DNA of 64,000 nt from CAVXHQ01 sp963789535 (lineage in GTDB: Bacteria > Pseudomonadota > Alphaproteobacteria > Rhodobacterales > Rhodobacteraceae): the NCBI GenBank assembly GCA_963789535.1, contig CAWBKU010000005.1:620001-684000 (forward strand), in the 5' to 3' direction. Both the position numbers and the translations under genes were made by a program. Under the pieces are notes generated by a model. The model was not told where the DNA came from. It searched no databases and saw only the letters and a program-made list of their open reading frames with translations. The stretch's first letter is position 1, and the number at the start of each line of letters is the position of its first letter. This document shows, piece by piece, positions 1 through 8,205 of the stretch.

Positions 1-798
1 CCAGCGGATCGCGGCGCGGGGCGAGAGCATGTCGGCGTCCATGCCGATCCGGTGGTGGATCCTGAACGTGGCGTCCGGAAACGACGACCGCAGGCCGACC
101 CAGAACGCCATGCAGCCGCCCCGTCCGATCGAGGTGACGGCGCCGGCGTATTCGCCGATGACCGCGCGGTCGAAATCCTCGTTCACGGCGTTGAACTCGC
201 CGGCCATGATCCGCTCTAGCAGGGCGGCATATTTCAGGCCCCAGGCGTTGTCGTTGCCGGCTCCCCCGTAGTTGCCCTCGACGTCGATCGCCGGGGTAAA
301 GGCGGGGCGCGCGCTGCCGGGCCCGCCCTCGGCCGCGATAAGGCCGGCCGCATAGTCGCGCGGTTCCATGCCCAGTTGCCGCACGATCCCGCCGTAGTCG
401 CGGATCAGCCATTCGTCATAGATCGCGTCGTCCCTGGCCGCGCAATCGGCGATCACCCGGACCATCCAGCTTCGCCCCGTGGCCCTGCCGAACTGGCCGT
501 CGCGGGTATGGGTCGCCTTGGTCAGCAGGCGGTGCGACGAGAGGTGCCCGTGCGCGTCCGAGTGGCTCCAGATCACGTCCTCGGCCAGTAGCTCGCGGTC
601 GGGAAATTCGTTGATCGTCGCCATCGTGCTGGCGATGACCGCCCGATTGCCGCGCTGCACGCCCATGGGCGAGCGGACGGGAATGTCCTCGGCGTAATAG
701 TGGTGCAGCGTGCCGACGCCGCGATCCTCCCAGATCTCCTTGGTGACACCGATGATGTAGTCGGGGAAATCCTTCCACCGGTTCGAGAAGTTCTTCAT
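1..798 (-). CDS. SnoaL-like (NTF2-fold) tandem protein, C-terminus cut by window edge
   Basis: An open frame runs from the ATG at 798 to the left edge without a stop, so only the first 266 residues are present. The sequence reads like two consecutive SnoaL/NTF2-like alpha+beta-barrel units (first about residues 10-130, second about 170 onward), the same architecture as the 340-residue protein at 10131-11153. SnoaL-like folds include polyketide cyclases, hydratases and non-enzymatic binding proteins, so the fold does not give the reaction. It is the last visible gene of the minus-strand operon, 15 nt after lacI. Its role is unknown; the repeated pairing with this transporter suggests it acts on the imported compound. 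Confidence 0.6.
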   Translation of the reverse strand, partial: MKNFSNRWKDFPDYIIGVTKEIWEDRGVGTLHHYYAEDIPVRSPMGVQRGNRAVIASTMATINEFPDRELLAEDVIWSHSDAHGHLSSHRLLTKATHTRDGQFGRATGRSWMVRVIADCAARDDAIYDEWLIRDYGGIVRQLGMEPRDYAAGLIAAEGGPGSARPAFTPAIDVEGNYGGAGNDNAWGLKYAALLERIMAGEFNAVNEDFDRAVIGEYAGAVTSIGRGGCMAFWVGLRSSFPDATFRIHHRIGMDADMLSPRAAIRW

Positions 799-812
799 CC
801 GATTGGGGCCTT

Positions 813-1817
813 TCAGGTGGGAATGCGCGCCGATCCGCGCAGGATCAGCGGGCCGTCGATTTCGATGTGCTGCGGCGCGGTGCCGGGGACGTCGATCTGC
901 GCGAGCAGCGTCGCGACGGTCGCCTCGACCATTCGGTTGACCGGCTGTCGCACCGTGGTCAGGTCATAGGCGGCCCAGGATGCCAGCGGCACGTCGTCGT
1001 AGCCCACGACCGAGACATCGCCCGGCACGTCGATGCCGAGGTCGTGGCGCAGCACGTCCATCACGGCAAATGCCATGTGGTCGTTGCCGACGAAGATCGC
1101 GTCGGGCGGTGCGTCGCGGTCCATCAGCCGCCGCGTCGCCTCTTCGGCGATGGCGCGGTCATACATGCCGTCGACGATGCCGGCCGGCGCCTGCCCCGCC
1201 GCCTCCATCGCCTCGCGGAACCCGCGCGCGCGGTCGCGCCCCGTCGAGGCGCCCGCCCAGCCCGCGATATGCGCGATCCGCGCGTGCCCCCCCGACAGCA
1301 GGAATTCCGCCACCTTGCGCCCGCCCGCGACATTGGCCGACGTGACCGAGGAGAGGCCCGCGCCATCCTGACCGCGGTTGAACAGCACGACGGGGATGCC
1401 TGCGGCGGCGCAGCGTTCGGTCAGGTCGTTGGACATGGCGACGGACGCCGTGACGATCCCGTCGACCGAATAGTCGATCAGACTCTGCACGAGGGGCGCG
1501 ATCCCCTCGGCGGCATTCGGCGCCATGAAGACGAGGATGTGATAGCCCTGCGCCTTGAGCGCGACCGACAGCCGCTCGAGGGCAAGCGGATAGAACTGGT
1601 TGTCGAGATAGGCCACGACGAGGCCGATGATCCGGCTCTTGCCGGTGATCATCGCACGCGCGAGGGGGTTGGGGCGATAGCCCAGTTGCTTGGCCGCGCG
1701 CCGCACCTTTTCCGCCGTGCCTGCCGAGGCCGAGGCGCCCGGCGTGAACACCCGGCTGACCGCCGACTGGCTGACCCCTGCAAGGCGCGCGACGTCGATG
1801 GAGGTGATCTTGGTCAT
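813..1817 (-). CDS. LacI-family transcriptional regulator
   Basis: 334-residue LacI/GalR-type repressor. The N-terminal helix-turn-helix (about residues 5-24, ITSIDVARLAGVSQSAVSRV) is followed by the hinge helix motif around YRPNPLARAM (about 47-56) and a periplasmic-binding-protein-like effector domain. I chose the ATG at 1817 because an AGG-rich ribosome site sits about 6 nt upstream; a GTG at 1823 is the alternative. The gene follows the SDR directly and is inside the operon it probably controls. Likely targets are the two TGCA-containing palindromes in the divergent intergenic region (6488-6503 and 6613-6628). The effector is probably the imported substrate or an early intermediate (inference). 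Confidence 0.88.
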   Translation of the reverse strand: MTKITSIDVARLAGVSQSAVSRVFTPGASASAGTAEKVRRAAKQLGYRPNPLARAMITGKSRIIGLVVAYLDNQFYPLALERLSVALKAQGYHILVFMAPNAAEGIAPLVQSLIDYSVDGIVTASVAMSNDLTERCAAAGIPVVLFNRGQDGAGLSSVTSANVAGGRKVAEFLLSGGHARIAHIAGWAGASTGRDRARGFREAMEAAGQAPAGIVDGMYDRAIAEEATRRLMDRDAPPDAIFVGNDHMAFAVMDVLRHDLGIDVPGDVSVVGYDDVPLASWAAYDLTTVRQPVNRMVEATVATLLAQIDVPGTAPQHIEIDGPLILRGSARIPT

Positions 1818-1824
1818 CGGCACC

Positions 1825-2589
1825 TCACTCTGCCGTCCAGCCGCCGTCGATCCGCAGCGAGGTGCCGGTCACGAGGGCGCTTGCGGCACTCACGAGATAG
1901 ACCACGCCGCCCATGATGTCCTCGACGGCGCCGACGCGGCCGAGCTTGATCTTCTCCTCGATCCATCTCACGCGCTCCGGATCGGCGAATGTGGGTTCGG
2001 TCAGGGGGGTGCGGATGAAGGTGGGGCAGATCGTGTTGACCCGGATCCCCACCGGCCCCCATTCGATCGCCATCGCCTTCGTGAACCCCTCGACCGCATG
2101 TTTGGTCGCGCAATAGACTGCCCGGTCGATGCCGCCGACATGGGCCATCTGGCTCGAGATGTTGACGAGGCTGCCGGGCCGGCCGGCCGCGATCAGGCCC
2201 CGGGCGACCGCGCGCGTCAGGAAATAGGCGCCCTTCACATTGAGGTCGCTGACGGCGTCGAAGTCCTCGGGTGTCGTGTCGACCGACGGCGCATGCCGGG
2301 CGAGGCCCGCCGAATTGACCAGCACGTCGAACGGTCCCGCCGCCGCCACCGCCGCCCCGGTCGCCGCCACATCGGCCACATCGAGGACCGACACCTCGAC
2401 CAGCCAGCCCTCTGCCCGCATTTCCGCGGCCAGCGCTTCGAGCCTGCCCAGACCCCGCGCGGCCAGTGTCACCGCCGCCCCCGCCTCGGCCAGCGCCACC
2501 GCACAGGCCGCGCCGATGCCGGAGGATGCGCCCGCGACGAGGGCGCGCTTGCCGTCGAGGCGGAACGAAGGAGTGCGGGGCAGGGTCAT
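1825..2589 (-). CDS. Short-chain dehydrogenase/reductase (SDR), classical type
   Basis: 254 residues, the usual length for a classical SDR. It has the Rossmann glycine motif GASSGIG (20-26), the NSAG motif (92-95), catalytic Ser around 145-146, and Tyr159 with Lys163 (YCATK), so it should be an active NAD(P)-dependent alcohol/ketone oxidoreductase. It lies between the histidinol-dehydrogenase-like gene and lacI in the same transcription unit. Together with the upstream dehydrogenase it probably interconverts or oxidises hydroxyl groups of the imported compound. In DHPS (2,3-dihydroxypropane-1-sulfonate) degradation dehydrogenases partner the HisD-fold enzyme HpsN, which is a possible but unproved parallel. 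Confidence 0.85.
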   Translation of the reverse strand: MTLPRTPSFRLDGKRALVAGASSGIGAACAVALAEAGAAVTLAARGLGRLEALAAEMRAEGWLVEVSVLDVADVAATGAAVAAAGPFDVLVNSAGLARHAPSVDTTPEDFDAVSDLNVKGAYFLTRAVARGLIAAGRPGSLVNISSQMAHVGGIDRAVYCATKHAVEGFTKAMAIEWGPVGIRVNTICPTFIRTPLTEPTFADPERVRWIEEKIKLGRVGAVEDIMGGVVYLVSAASALVTGTSLRIDGGWTAE

Positions 2590-2674
2590 CGGCGTGTTGC
2601 TTTCGGTCTCTGACGGCGGTGCGCGTAGAAGGATCGGACCCTCTCAGGTGACAAAATCCGCGATTCTGCACCGA

Positions 2675-2744
2675 GGCGGGAGTTGCAGCGGCAACGTGAA
2701 AGGGGGCGCCGGATCCCGTTCACGTTGCCGCTGCAACTCCCGCC
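2675..2744. repeat. Perfect 26-bp inverted repeat with 18-nt loop (repeat family 1, dimer form)
   Basis: Arms at 2675-2700 and 2719-2744 are exact reverse complements and contain the core CACGTTGCCGCTGCAACTCC. It sits in the 173-nt gap between the HisD-like gene and the SDR. Copies of the same core occur at 11180-11229, 38941-38984 and 52095-52140. In the minus-strand transcript it would form a very strong hairpin. There is no T-tract, so it is more likely an mRNA-stabilising or attenuating structure or a mobile palindromic element than an intrinsic terminator. Confidence 0.8.
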
Positions 2745-2762
2745 GGAGGCATCGACATCGCC

Positions 2763-4094
2763 TCACCCGGCGGCGGCGCCATAGGGCACGTTCTGCCCGC
2801 CATAGCGGCGCACCCGGACGTTGCATTGTTCGGCATGGCCGACGAACCCCTCGAGCAGGCACAGGCGCGAGCCATAGGCGCCGATGGTGGCGGCGGCGGC
2901 GTCGGTGGTGATCCGCTGATAGCTGTGGGTCTTGAGGAACTTGCCCACCCAGAGGCCGCCGGTATACCGCCCGGCCTTCTTCGTCGGCAGCGTGTGGTTG
3001 GTGCCGATCACCTTGTCGCCGTTCGCGACGTTCGTGCGCGGCCCGAGGAACAGGGCGCCATAGCTGTGCATGTTCTCCAGATACCAGTCGTCGCGGTCGG
3101 TCATGACCTGCACATGCTCGGAGGCGATGTCGTTGGCGACGGCCAGCATCTCGTCGTGATCGGCGCAGAGGATCACCTCGCCATAGTCGTCCCAGCTCAC
3201 CTTCGCCGTTCCCGCCGTCGGCAGGATCGCGAGCAGCCGGTCGATCTCGGCCAGCGTCGCCTCGGCGAGCCTGCGCGAGGTCGTCAGCATCACCGCGGGC
3301 GAGTTGTAGCCGTGTTCGGCCTGTCCCAGCAGGTCGGTGGCGCAAATCTCGGCGTCGACGGTATCGTCGGCGATCACCATCGTCTCGGTCGGCCCGGCGA
3401 AGAGGTCGATGCCGACACGGCCGTAGAGCTGTCGTTTCGCCTCGGCGACGAAGGCGTTGCCGGGGCCGACGAGCATGTGCACCGGCTCGATCGTCTCGGT
3501 GCCGATCGCCATCGCGCCGACCGCCTGCATGCCGCCGAGGACGTAGATTTCATGCGCGCCGCCCAGTTGCATCGCCGCCACGATGGCGGGATGCGGCGCG
3601 CCGTTCTGCGGCGGCGCCGAGGCCACGATGCGGGGCACACCCGCCACGGTGGCGGTCAGGACCGACATATGCGCCGAGGCCACCATCGGAAACTTGCCGC
3701 CGGGCACGTAGCAGCCGACCGATTGCACGGGAATATTGCGGTGGCCGAGGATCACGCCGGGCAGGGTCTCGACCTCGATATCGGTCATGCTGGCGCGCTG
3801 TGCCTGCGCAAAGGTGCGGATCTGGTCTTGTGCGAAGCGGATGTCGTCCATGTCGCGGGCCGAGACCTTGCCCATCGCCGCCTCGATCTCGGACGGGGTG
3901 AGGCGGAACGACGGCGGGTCGTAGTTGTCGAACCGCACGCTCAGGTCGCGGACCGCCGCATCGCCGCGCGCCTCGATATCGGCCAGCGTCGCCTCGACGG
4001 TGGCGCGCACCTTCGCGTCATCGGCGGCACGCTCCGATTGCGGCTTTCCGGTCTTGAGGTGGATCGGCATCTGGGGACTTTCGGACGAGGTCAT
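2763..4094 (-). CDS. Histidinol-dehydrogenase-fold enzyme (HisD/HpsN-like), non-biosynthetic context
   Basis: 443 residues. It carries HisD-family landmarks: GCYVPGG (127-133), LVGPGNAFVAEAK (208-220), GQAEHG with the usual zinc-ligand Gln and His (257-262), and GTNHTLPT toward the C-terminus. HisD-fold enzymes oxidise a primary alcohol through the aldehyde to the acid with two NAD+. There are no his genes around it. It lies in an operon with an ABC importer, SDR and LacI regulator, so a catabolic role is likely. The best known catabolic relative is HpsN (sulfopropanediol 3-dehydrogenase), and the PGGK and AEHGYNSP regions resemble that branch. It may act on another polyhydroxy substrate. ATG 4094 chosen; the gene follows the methyltransferase by 3 nt. 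Confidence 0.75.
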   Translation of the reverse strand: MTSSESPQMPIHLKTGKPQSERAADDAKVRATVEATLADIEARGDAAVRDLSVRFDNYDPPSFRLTPSEIEAAMGKVSARDMDDIRFAQDQIRTFAQAQRASMTDIEVETLPGVILGHRNIPVQSVGCYVPGGKFPMVASAHMSVLTATVAGVPRIVASAPPQNGAPHPAIVAAMQLGGAHEIYVLGGMQAVGAMAIGTETIEPVHMLVGPGNAFVAEAKRQLYGRVGIDLFAGPTETMVIADDTVDAEICATDLLGQAEHGYNSPAVMLTTSRRLAEATLAEIDRLLAILPTAGTAKVSWDDYGEVILCADHDEMLAVANDIASEHVQVMTDRDDWYLENMHSYGALFLGPRTNVANGDKVIGTNHTLPTKKAGRYTGGLWVGKFLKTHSYQRITTDAAAATIGAYGSRLCLLEGFVGHAEQCNVRVRRYGGQNVPYGAAAG

Positions 4095-4097
4095 GGG

Positions 4098-4886
4098 TCA
4101 GGCCGGCTTGTGCCACGCCATCAGGTTGAACCAGGGCACGCGGGCATAGCGGGCGGCGGCGGCGCGGTCTGGGCCGGTATAGGGCGGCTCTTCGAACCGG
4201 GTCAGGGTCAGGCCCGCGTCGAGCAGGGCCGTCATGTAGGCCGCGAGCGGCCGGTGATGGCAGCGCAGGCGGATCGCTCCCCAGGCGACGAAATAGTCGA
4301 ATTCCTTGAGATAGTTGTCCATCGCGAACGTGCTTTCGCCATCGTCGCGCTTGGCCCAGCGGTCGTCGTCCTCGCGCGTGTCGGACGCGATGGCGGTGAC
4401 ATGCGGGCACAGGTTGGCGATCAGAATGGTGCCCCCGGGGGCGAGGACGCGGGCCATTTCCGAGATCGCGGCGCGGAAATCGGGGATGTCGACCATCGAG
4501 ACGTAGGAGACGACGAGGTCGAAGGCAGCATCGTCGAAGGGCATCGCCTCGGCCACACCTTCGACGAACGTGCCGCCCGGCTGTGCGGCGCGCGCATGGT
4601 CGAGAAGCGTCGGAACCGGATCGAGGCCCGTGGTCACGATCCCGGTCGCGGCGAGCATCCGGCAGAACCGCCCCTCGCCGCAGCCGACATCGAGCGCCGT
4701 CTTTGCTCCGGTCGCCCGCGCGTGGGCGATCATCGGCGCGTCGAGGACATGGATGCGGCCCGGATCGCCGCCCGCATTGACGTGATCGATCCAGGCAGGC
4801 GCCGAGGCGGACCAGGCCTGTCCGCCGCTGTCCTTTTGCCGGATCGCGAGGATCTCGCCGTCCGCGCTGTGACGTGCGACGGTCAT
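4098..4886 (-). CDS. Class I SAM-dependent methyltransferase
   Basis: 262 residues. The SAM-binding motif I is DVGCGEG (66-72), followed by a conserved acidic region near FDLVVSY and the post-motif segment RVLAPGGTILIANL, typical of UbiE/COQ5-like class I methyltransferases. It overlaps the SnoaL-like gene by 4 nt (ATGA, 4883-4886) and precedes the HisD-like gene by 3 nt, so it is translationally coupled in the catabolic operon. A methyltransferase in such an operon is unusual. It could modify or demethylate an intermediate, or detoxify one. The substrate cannot be read from the sequence. Confidence 0.8.
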   Translation of the reverse strand: MTVARHSADGEILAIRQKDSGGQAWSASAPAWIDHVNAGGDPGRIHVLDAPMIAHARATGAKTALDVGCGEGRFCRMLAATGIVTTGLDPVPTLLDHARAAQPGGTFVEGVAEAMPFDDAAFDLVVSYVSMVDIPDFRAAISEMARVLAPGGTILIANLCPHVTAIASDTREDDDRWAKRDDGESTFAMDNYLKEFDYFVAWGAIRLRCHHRPLAAYMTALLDAGLTLTRFEEPPYTGPDRAAAARYARVPWFNLMAWHKPA

Positions 4887-5398
4887 GACGACACCTCGGG
4901 GGCGGCAGGCACGGCGCGGCCCTCGTCATAGGCCTCCCAGCCCTGGCCGCCGAACACGTCGACGCCAAGCTGCATCATCACGGACGCAAAATCGACCGAC
5001 ACCGGATTGTCGGCGATGCGGCCATCCTCGATCCGCCAGAAGTCCATATAGGGGATCCTTACCCTTTTGCCAGTGGCGGCGATGCCCATGAAGGTGCCGC
5101 TGTGGGTGGCCTCGATGTGGCCGAAACAGGCGGCCCAGTCGCCGTCCGCCATGAAATGATCGGTCTTGTAGTCGCGCTCGGTAAAGGCGGCGCGGATCGG
5201 GAACTGCCAGTTGCGCTGGAACTCCGCGATGCCCCGCTTGGTGCCGCAGCCCCGGTTGCCGCGCCAGAGGAAGGTTTCGGTGAAATAGGGCGTCATGTCC
5301 ATTTCGTTCGCCGCAAGGCCCAGCTCCATCCGCTTGACGGCGGCGAGGCTGGCGGCGGTCCGGGCGGCGTGATCGGCGTCGAAGGGGGTGTCGTTCAT
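4883..5398 (-). CDS. SnoaL-like (NTF2-fold) single-domain protein
   Basis: 171 residues, one SnoaL/NTF2-like domain, with recognisable fold elements around FLWRGNRGCGTKRG, FGHIEATHSG, RVRIPYMDFWRIEDGRIADN. The WRxEDGRIA strand is characteristic of SnoaL-like proteins. It overlaps the ATPase gene upstream (5395-5398) and the methyltransferase downstream by 4 nt each. With the tandem proteins at 1-798 and 10131-11153 it brings the locus to about five such domains. Whether it is an isomerase/cyclase/lyase or a binding protein is unknown. Confidence 0.72.
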   Translation of the reverse strand: MNDTPFDADHAARTAASLAAVKRMELGLAANEMDMTPYFTETFLWRGNRGCGTKRGIAEFQRNWQFPIRAAFTERDYKTDHFMADGDWAACFGHIEATHSGTFMGIAATGKRVRIPYMDFWRIEDGRIADNPVSVDFASVMMQLGVDVFGGQGWEAYDEGRAVPAAPEVSS

Positions 5399-6438
5399 GA
5401 CAGGCGCGCCCCCGTGTCGGCGTGGAACAGGTGACAGATGCCCGCCGGGATCGAGGCGGCAAAGGGATCGCCGATCCCGGCGCGAAAATCCTTGGCGGCC
5501 TTGACGGAGACGAGGGCACCGCCCGCCTTGACGGTAATCATCGTCGCATCGCCAAGGAGTTCGAGGGTATAGATCGGCGCCGTCAGTTCGCCCTGCGCCG
5601 CCATCGTCGCGTCCTCGGCCCGGAAACCCAGCGTCACCGGTCCGTCCGGACCGCTCAGGCCGGCGATACGGACGTTCCTGGCCTCGAAGGTGCCGCCGCT
5701 CAGCGTCCCCTCGAGCAGATTCATCGCGGGTGAGCCGATGAAGCTGGCGACGAAGGCATTGGCGGGGCGGTCGTAGATCTCGGTCGGGGTGCCGACCTGC
5801 TGGACGATGCCCTTGGACATCACCACCACGCGGTCGGCCAGCGTCATCGCCTCGATCTGGTCGTGGGTCACGTAGATCGTCGTGGTCTTGAGCTCGTGGG
5901 ACAGGTTCTTGATCTGCGCCCGGGTCGAGACGCGCAGTTTCGCGTCGAGGTTCGACAACGGCTCGTCCATCAGGAACAGGTTCGGCTGGCGCACGACGGC
6001 GCGGGCGAGGGCCACCCGCTGCCGCTGACCGCCGGACAGCTCGCCGGGTTTGCGGTGCAGGAAATCATCGAGTTCGACCATCGCCGAGGCGCGTTTCACC
6101 CGTTCGTCGTGTTCTGCAACGGGGACGCGGCGCACCTTGAGGGGAAAGCGGATATTGTCGTAGACGTTCATGTTCGGGTAAAGCGCATAGCTCTGGAACA
6201 CCATCGCCACGTCGCGATCCTTCGGGTCGAGGTCGTTCACCCGCTTGCCGTCGATCAGGATATCTCCGCTCGTCGCATCCTCGAGGCCCGCGATCATCCG
6301 CATCGTCGTCGTCTTGCCACAGCCCGAGGGGCCGAGCAGCACCAGAAACTCCTGATCGGCAATGGTGAGGTTGAAGTCGTCGACCCCGACGAACGAGCCC
6401 CAGCGCTTGTTGAGGTTGCGAAGCTGGACTTCTGCCAT
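5395..6438 (-). CDS. Carbohydrate-type ABC transporter ATPase (MsmK/UgpC/MalK family)
   Basis: 347 residues. Walker A GPSGCGKT (36-43), Q-loop near VFQSYALYPN (80-89), signature LSGGQ (134-138), Walker B LFLMDE (154-159), H-loop YVTHDQ, then a C-terminal OB/TOBE regulatory domain as in MalK/UgpC. It energises the importer whose binding protein and permeases are encoded divergently at 6787-10123. It is the first gene of the minus-strand operon, with start ATG 6438 preceded by GGGAGA. Such ATPases are sometimes shared among several sugar importers. Confidence 0.92.
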   Translation of the reverse strand: MAEVQLRNLNKRWGSFVGVDDFNLTIADQEFLVLLGPSGCGKTTTMRMIAGLEDATSGDILIDGKRVNDLDPKDRDVAMVFQSYALYPNMNVYDNIRFPLKVRRVPVAEHDERVKRASAMVELDDFLHRKPGELSGGQRQRVALARAVVRQPNLFLMDEPLSNLDAKLRVSTRAQIKNLSHELKTTTIYVTHDQIEAMTLADRVVVMSKGIVQQVGTPTEIYDRPANAFVASFIGSPAMNLLEGTLSGGTFEARNVRIAGLSGPDGPVTLGFRAEDATMAAQGELTAPIYTLELLGDATMITVKAGGALVSVKAAKDFRAGIGDPFAASIPAGICHLFHADTGARLS

Positions 6439-6487
6439 GGGAGATTCTCCGCTTTCGGGGGACGGGGACGATCCTGATTACGAATGC

Positions 6488-6503
6488 CTGCATACGAATG
6501 CAA
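6488..6503. promoter_or_regulatory. Candidate LacI-family operator 1
   Basis: CTGCATACGAATGCAA is an imperfect palindrome with TGCA half-sites around a central CG (TGCATACG/AATGCA), the usual form of LacI/GalR operators. It lies 50 nt upstream of the ATPase start. It matches operator 2 at the conserved TGCA..ACG..TGCA positions. Confidence 0.55.
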
Positions 6504-6612
6504 CAATGGTGATGGCAAACGCAAGATCAGACAAGTCCCTACGTGAAATTTGGCATGAAATTGCATTGCCGGATATGTTTTTGCTTGCCTGACGACCGTA
6601 TCGGACCGATGT

Positions 6613-6628
6613 TTGCAGACGTATGCAA
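6613..6628. promoter_or_regulatory. Candidate LacI-family operator 2
   Basis: TTGCAGACGTATGCAA is a 16-bp palindrome broken at only one symmetric pair, centred on CG as LacI/GalR operators are. It lies about 160 nt upstream of the binding-protein start and 110 nt from operator 1, a spacing that would allow repression of both arms or DNA looping. Confidence 0.6.
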
Positions 6629-6786
6629 TGCCTTCGATGATTCGTTTTCGCGATGCGGACAGGGGCGGCGACGGCAACGGGTCGCCCTTTTCACCACGCC
6701 GAAAACGCGACAGGATCGCATCGACAAAATGACGGCTGGCCCCCGTGCGGGCGCGGACGCGGCAACAACGACAGGGAGACGACACC

Positions 6787-8028
6787 ATGAACCTTATGAA
6801 AGCCAGTGCCTTGGGCAGCGTCATCGCCGTTCTGGCAGGCACATCCGCGATGGCCCAATGCGCGATCGACTCCGGTCGGGTGAGCATCATCGGCAACGAG
6901 TTTCCGGCAATCCAGACGATCGGCGCGGTTGCGGCGACATGCGCCTCCGGCACCGTCGAGGTCGACGCCAACCTCACCGCCGACCATCAGACGCTGAACT
7001 TGGCGGGGATGACCGGCAATCCGGCGGAATACACCTCTGCGATCATCGCCAATTCGTCCATCGTCGCCCTCATCAATGCCGACGTCATCCGTCCGCTCGA
7101 CGATCTGGTGGCCGAATACGGGCAGGATATTCCGGCCCGTCAGCTCATCACCATCGACGGCAAGGTGATGGCCGTGGCGTTCATGGCGAACGCCCAGACG
7201 CTGGCCTATCGCGCCGACGTCCTCGAGCAGGTGGGCCTGCCGGTGCCGTCGTCCTACGAAGAAGTCCTCGTTGCCGCCGAGGCGATCCGTGAAGCGGGCA
7301 TCATGGAATATCCGGTCGGTGGTCCTTACGCCGCTGGATGGAACCTCGCGGAGGAGTTCGTGAACATGTATATCGGCACGGGCGGCGCGTTCTTCGTGCC
7401 CGGCACCGCCGAGGTCGCGATCAACAACGCGCAGGGCATCGAGGCCCTCGAGATGATGAAGGCGCTGACCGCCTATATGAACCCCGACTATCTGACGCAC
7501 GACAGCAACGGCACTCAGGCCGAGTGGGAGGCCGGCAACGTCGCCCTCATGCACATGTGGGGCAGCCGGATGCAGAACCTGATGGACGACGAAGGGTCCG
7601 AACCCGTGGTCTACGAGAATACCCGCGTCGCCGGACCGCTGACGATCGGCGACAGCGGCGTTCCCGCGTCGACCCTCTGGTGGGACGGCTGGACGGTCGC
7701 CAAGAACATCTCGGACGAGGATGCCGCGGCGACGTTCCAGGCGCTGGCCCTGGCCACCTCTCCCGCGACGCTGACCGAAGAGACGATGGATCAGGCGGTC
7801 TGGCTGATCGACGGCTATGTGCCGGCGCCGGTGAGCGAGGGCGTGCTGGCCGCGGTCTCGGCGGGCACGCAGCCCTATCCGATGCTGCCCTACATGGGCC
7901 TGCTGCACACCGCACTCGGCGACAACATCGCCGACTTCCTGCAAGGCAGCGAAAGCGCCGAGCAGGCGCTGGCGGACATCGAGGCTGCCTATACCTCCGC
8001 CGCGCAGGAGCAGGGCTTCCTCCAGTAG
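6787..8028 (+). CDS. Extracellular solute-binding protein (family 1-like)
   Basis: 413 residues from the ATG at 6787, chosen because GGGAG lies 8-12 nt upstream and because it begins a clean Sec signal peptide (MNLMKASALGSVIAVLAGTS, cleavage after SAMA). The mature protein resembles sugar/polyol-type binding proteins of the CUT1 class (regions near AYRADVLEQVGLPVPSSYEE and TLWWDGWTVAKN). It delivers the unknown substrate to the two permeases downstream. The stop is followed by a strong hairpin and three 29-bp repeats, consistent with the binding protein being made in excess over the permeases. Confidence 0.88.
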   Translation: MNLMKASALGSVIAVLAGTSAMAQCAIDSGRVSIIGNEFPAIQTIGAVAATCASGTVEVDANLTADHQTLNLAGMTGNPAEYTSAIIANSSIVALINADVIRPLDDLVAEYGQDIPARQLITIDGKVMAVAFMANAQTLAYRADVLEQVGLPVPSSYEEVLVAAEAIREAGIMEYPVGGPYAAGWNLAEEFVNMYIGTGGAFFVPGTAEVAINNAQGIEALEMMKALTAYMNPDYLTHDSNGTQAEWEAGNVALMHMWGSRMQNLMDDEGSEPVVYENTRVAGPLTIGDSGVPASTLWWDGWTVAKNISDEDAAATFQALALATSPATLTEETMDQAVWLIDGYVPAPVSEGVLAAVSAGTQPYPMLPYMGLLHTALGDNIADFLQGSESAEQALADIEAAYTSAAQEQGFLQ

Positions 8029-8038
8029 CGCGACCTCT

Positions 8039-8062
8039 GCCGGGGCCCGACAGGGCCCCGGC
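8039..8062 (+). promoter_or_regulatory. GC hairpin after the binding-protein gene
   Basis: GCCGGGGCCC and GGGCCCCGGC form a perfect 10-bp stem with loop GACA, 11 nt after the stop of the binding-protein gene. No T-run follows, so it is more likely an mRNA 3'-end stabiliser or partial attenuator within the operon than a full terminator. Confidence 0.6.
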
Positions 8063-8092
8063 CCCCGCCGCCGCGCAGCGACGGCCCGCCCG

Positions 8093-8176
8093 CGATTGCA
8101 AAGCAAGCGCAAAACCCCGAACGATTGCAAGGCAAGCGCAAGACCCCGAACGATTGCGAAGCAAGCGCAAGACCTC
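8093..8176. repeat. Three tandem copies of a 29-bp repeat
   Basis: Units begin at 8093, 8122 and 8151 with CGATTGCAAAGCAAGCGC and continue with an A-rich/CCCCGAA end. The period is exactly 29 bp; the copies differ at a few positions and the third is incomplete. They lie wholly between the binding-protein stop and the permease start. Confidence 0.85.
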
Positions 8177-8205
8177 CACCGCACCTGACAGGGATCGGTC
8201 CGGCC

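Larger units (their letters stand above)
6439..6786. promoter_or_regulatory. Divergent promoter/operator region of the ABC-catabolic locus
   Basis: 348 nt with lower GC than the flanks separate the divergent ATPase and binding-protein genes. It contains two LacI-type palindromes (separate entries) and TGCA half-sites nearby. No confident -35/-10 pair could be assigned by eye. I see no small gene here that I can support. Confidence 0.6.

Noticed and set aside
867..1916. Long plus-strand open frame opposite lacI and the SDR
   Set aside because: Arg/His/Asp-rich composition typical of antisense frames in GC-rich DNA; it covers two well-supported minus-strand genes.
2826..4931. 701-codon plus-strand frame opposite the HisD-like and methyltransferase genes
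   Set aside because: Low-complexity antisense shadow with no motif; the opposite strand encodes recognisable enzymes.
6543..7292. Plus-strand frame starting before the binding-protein gene
   Set aside because: It runs out of frame through the start of the binding protein and contains no recognisable domain.
8093..8176. CRISPR array
   Set aside because: The 29-bp units are directly adjacent with no spacers and only three copies; no cas genes nearby.
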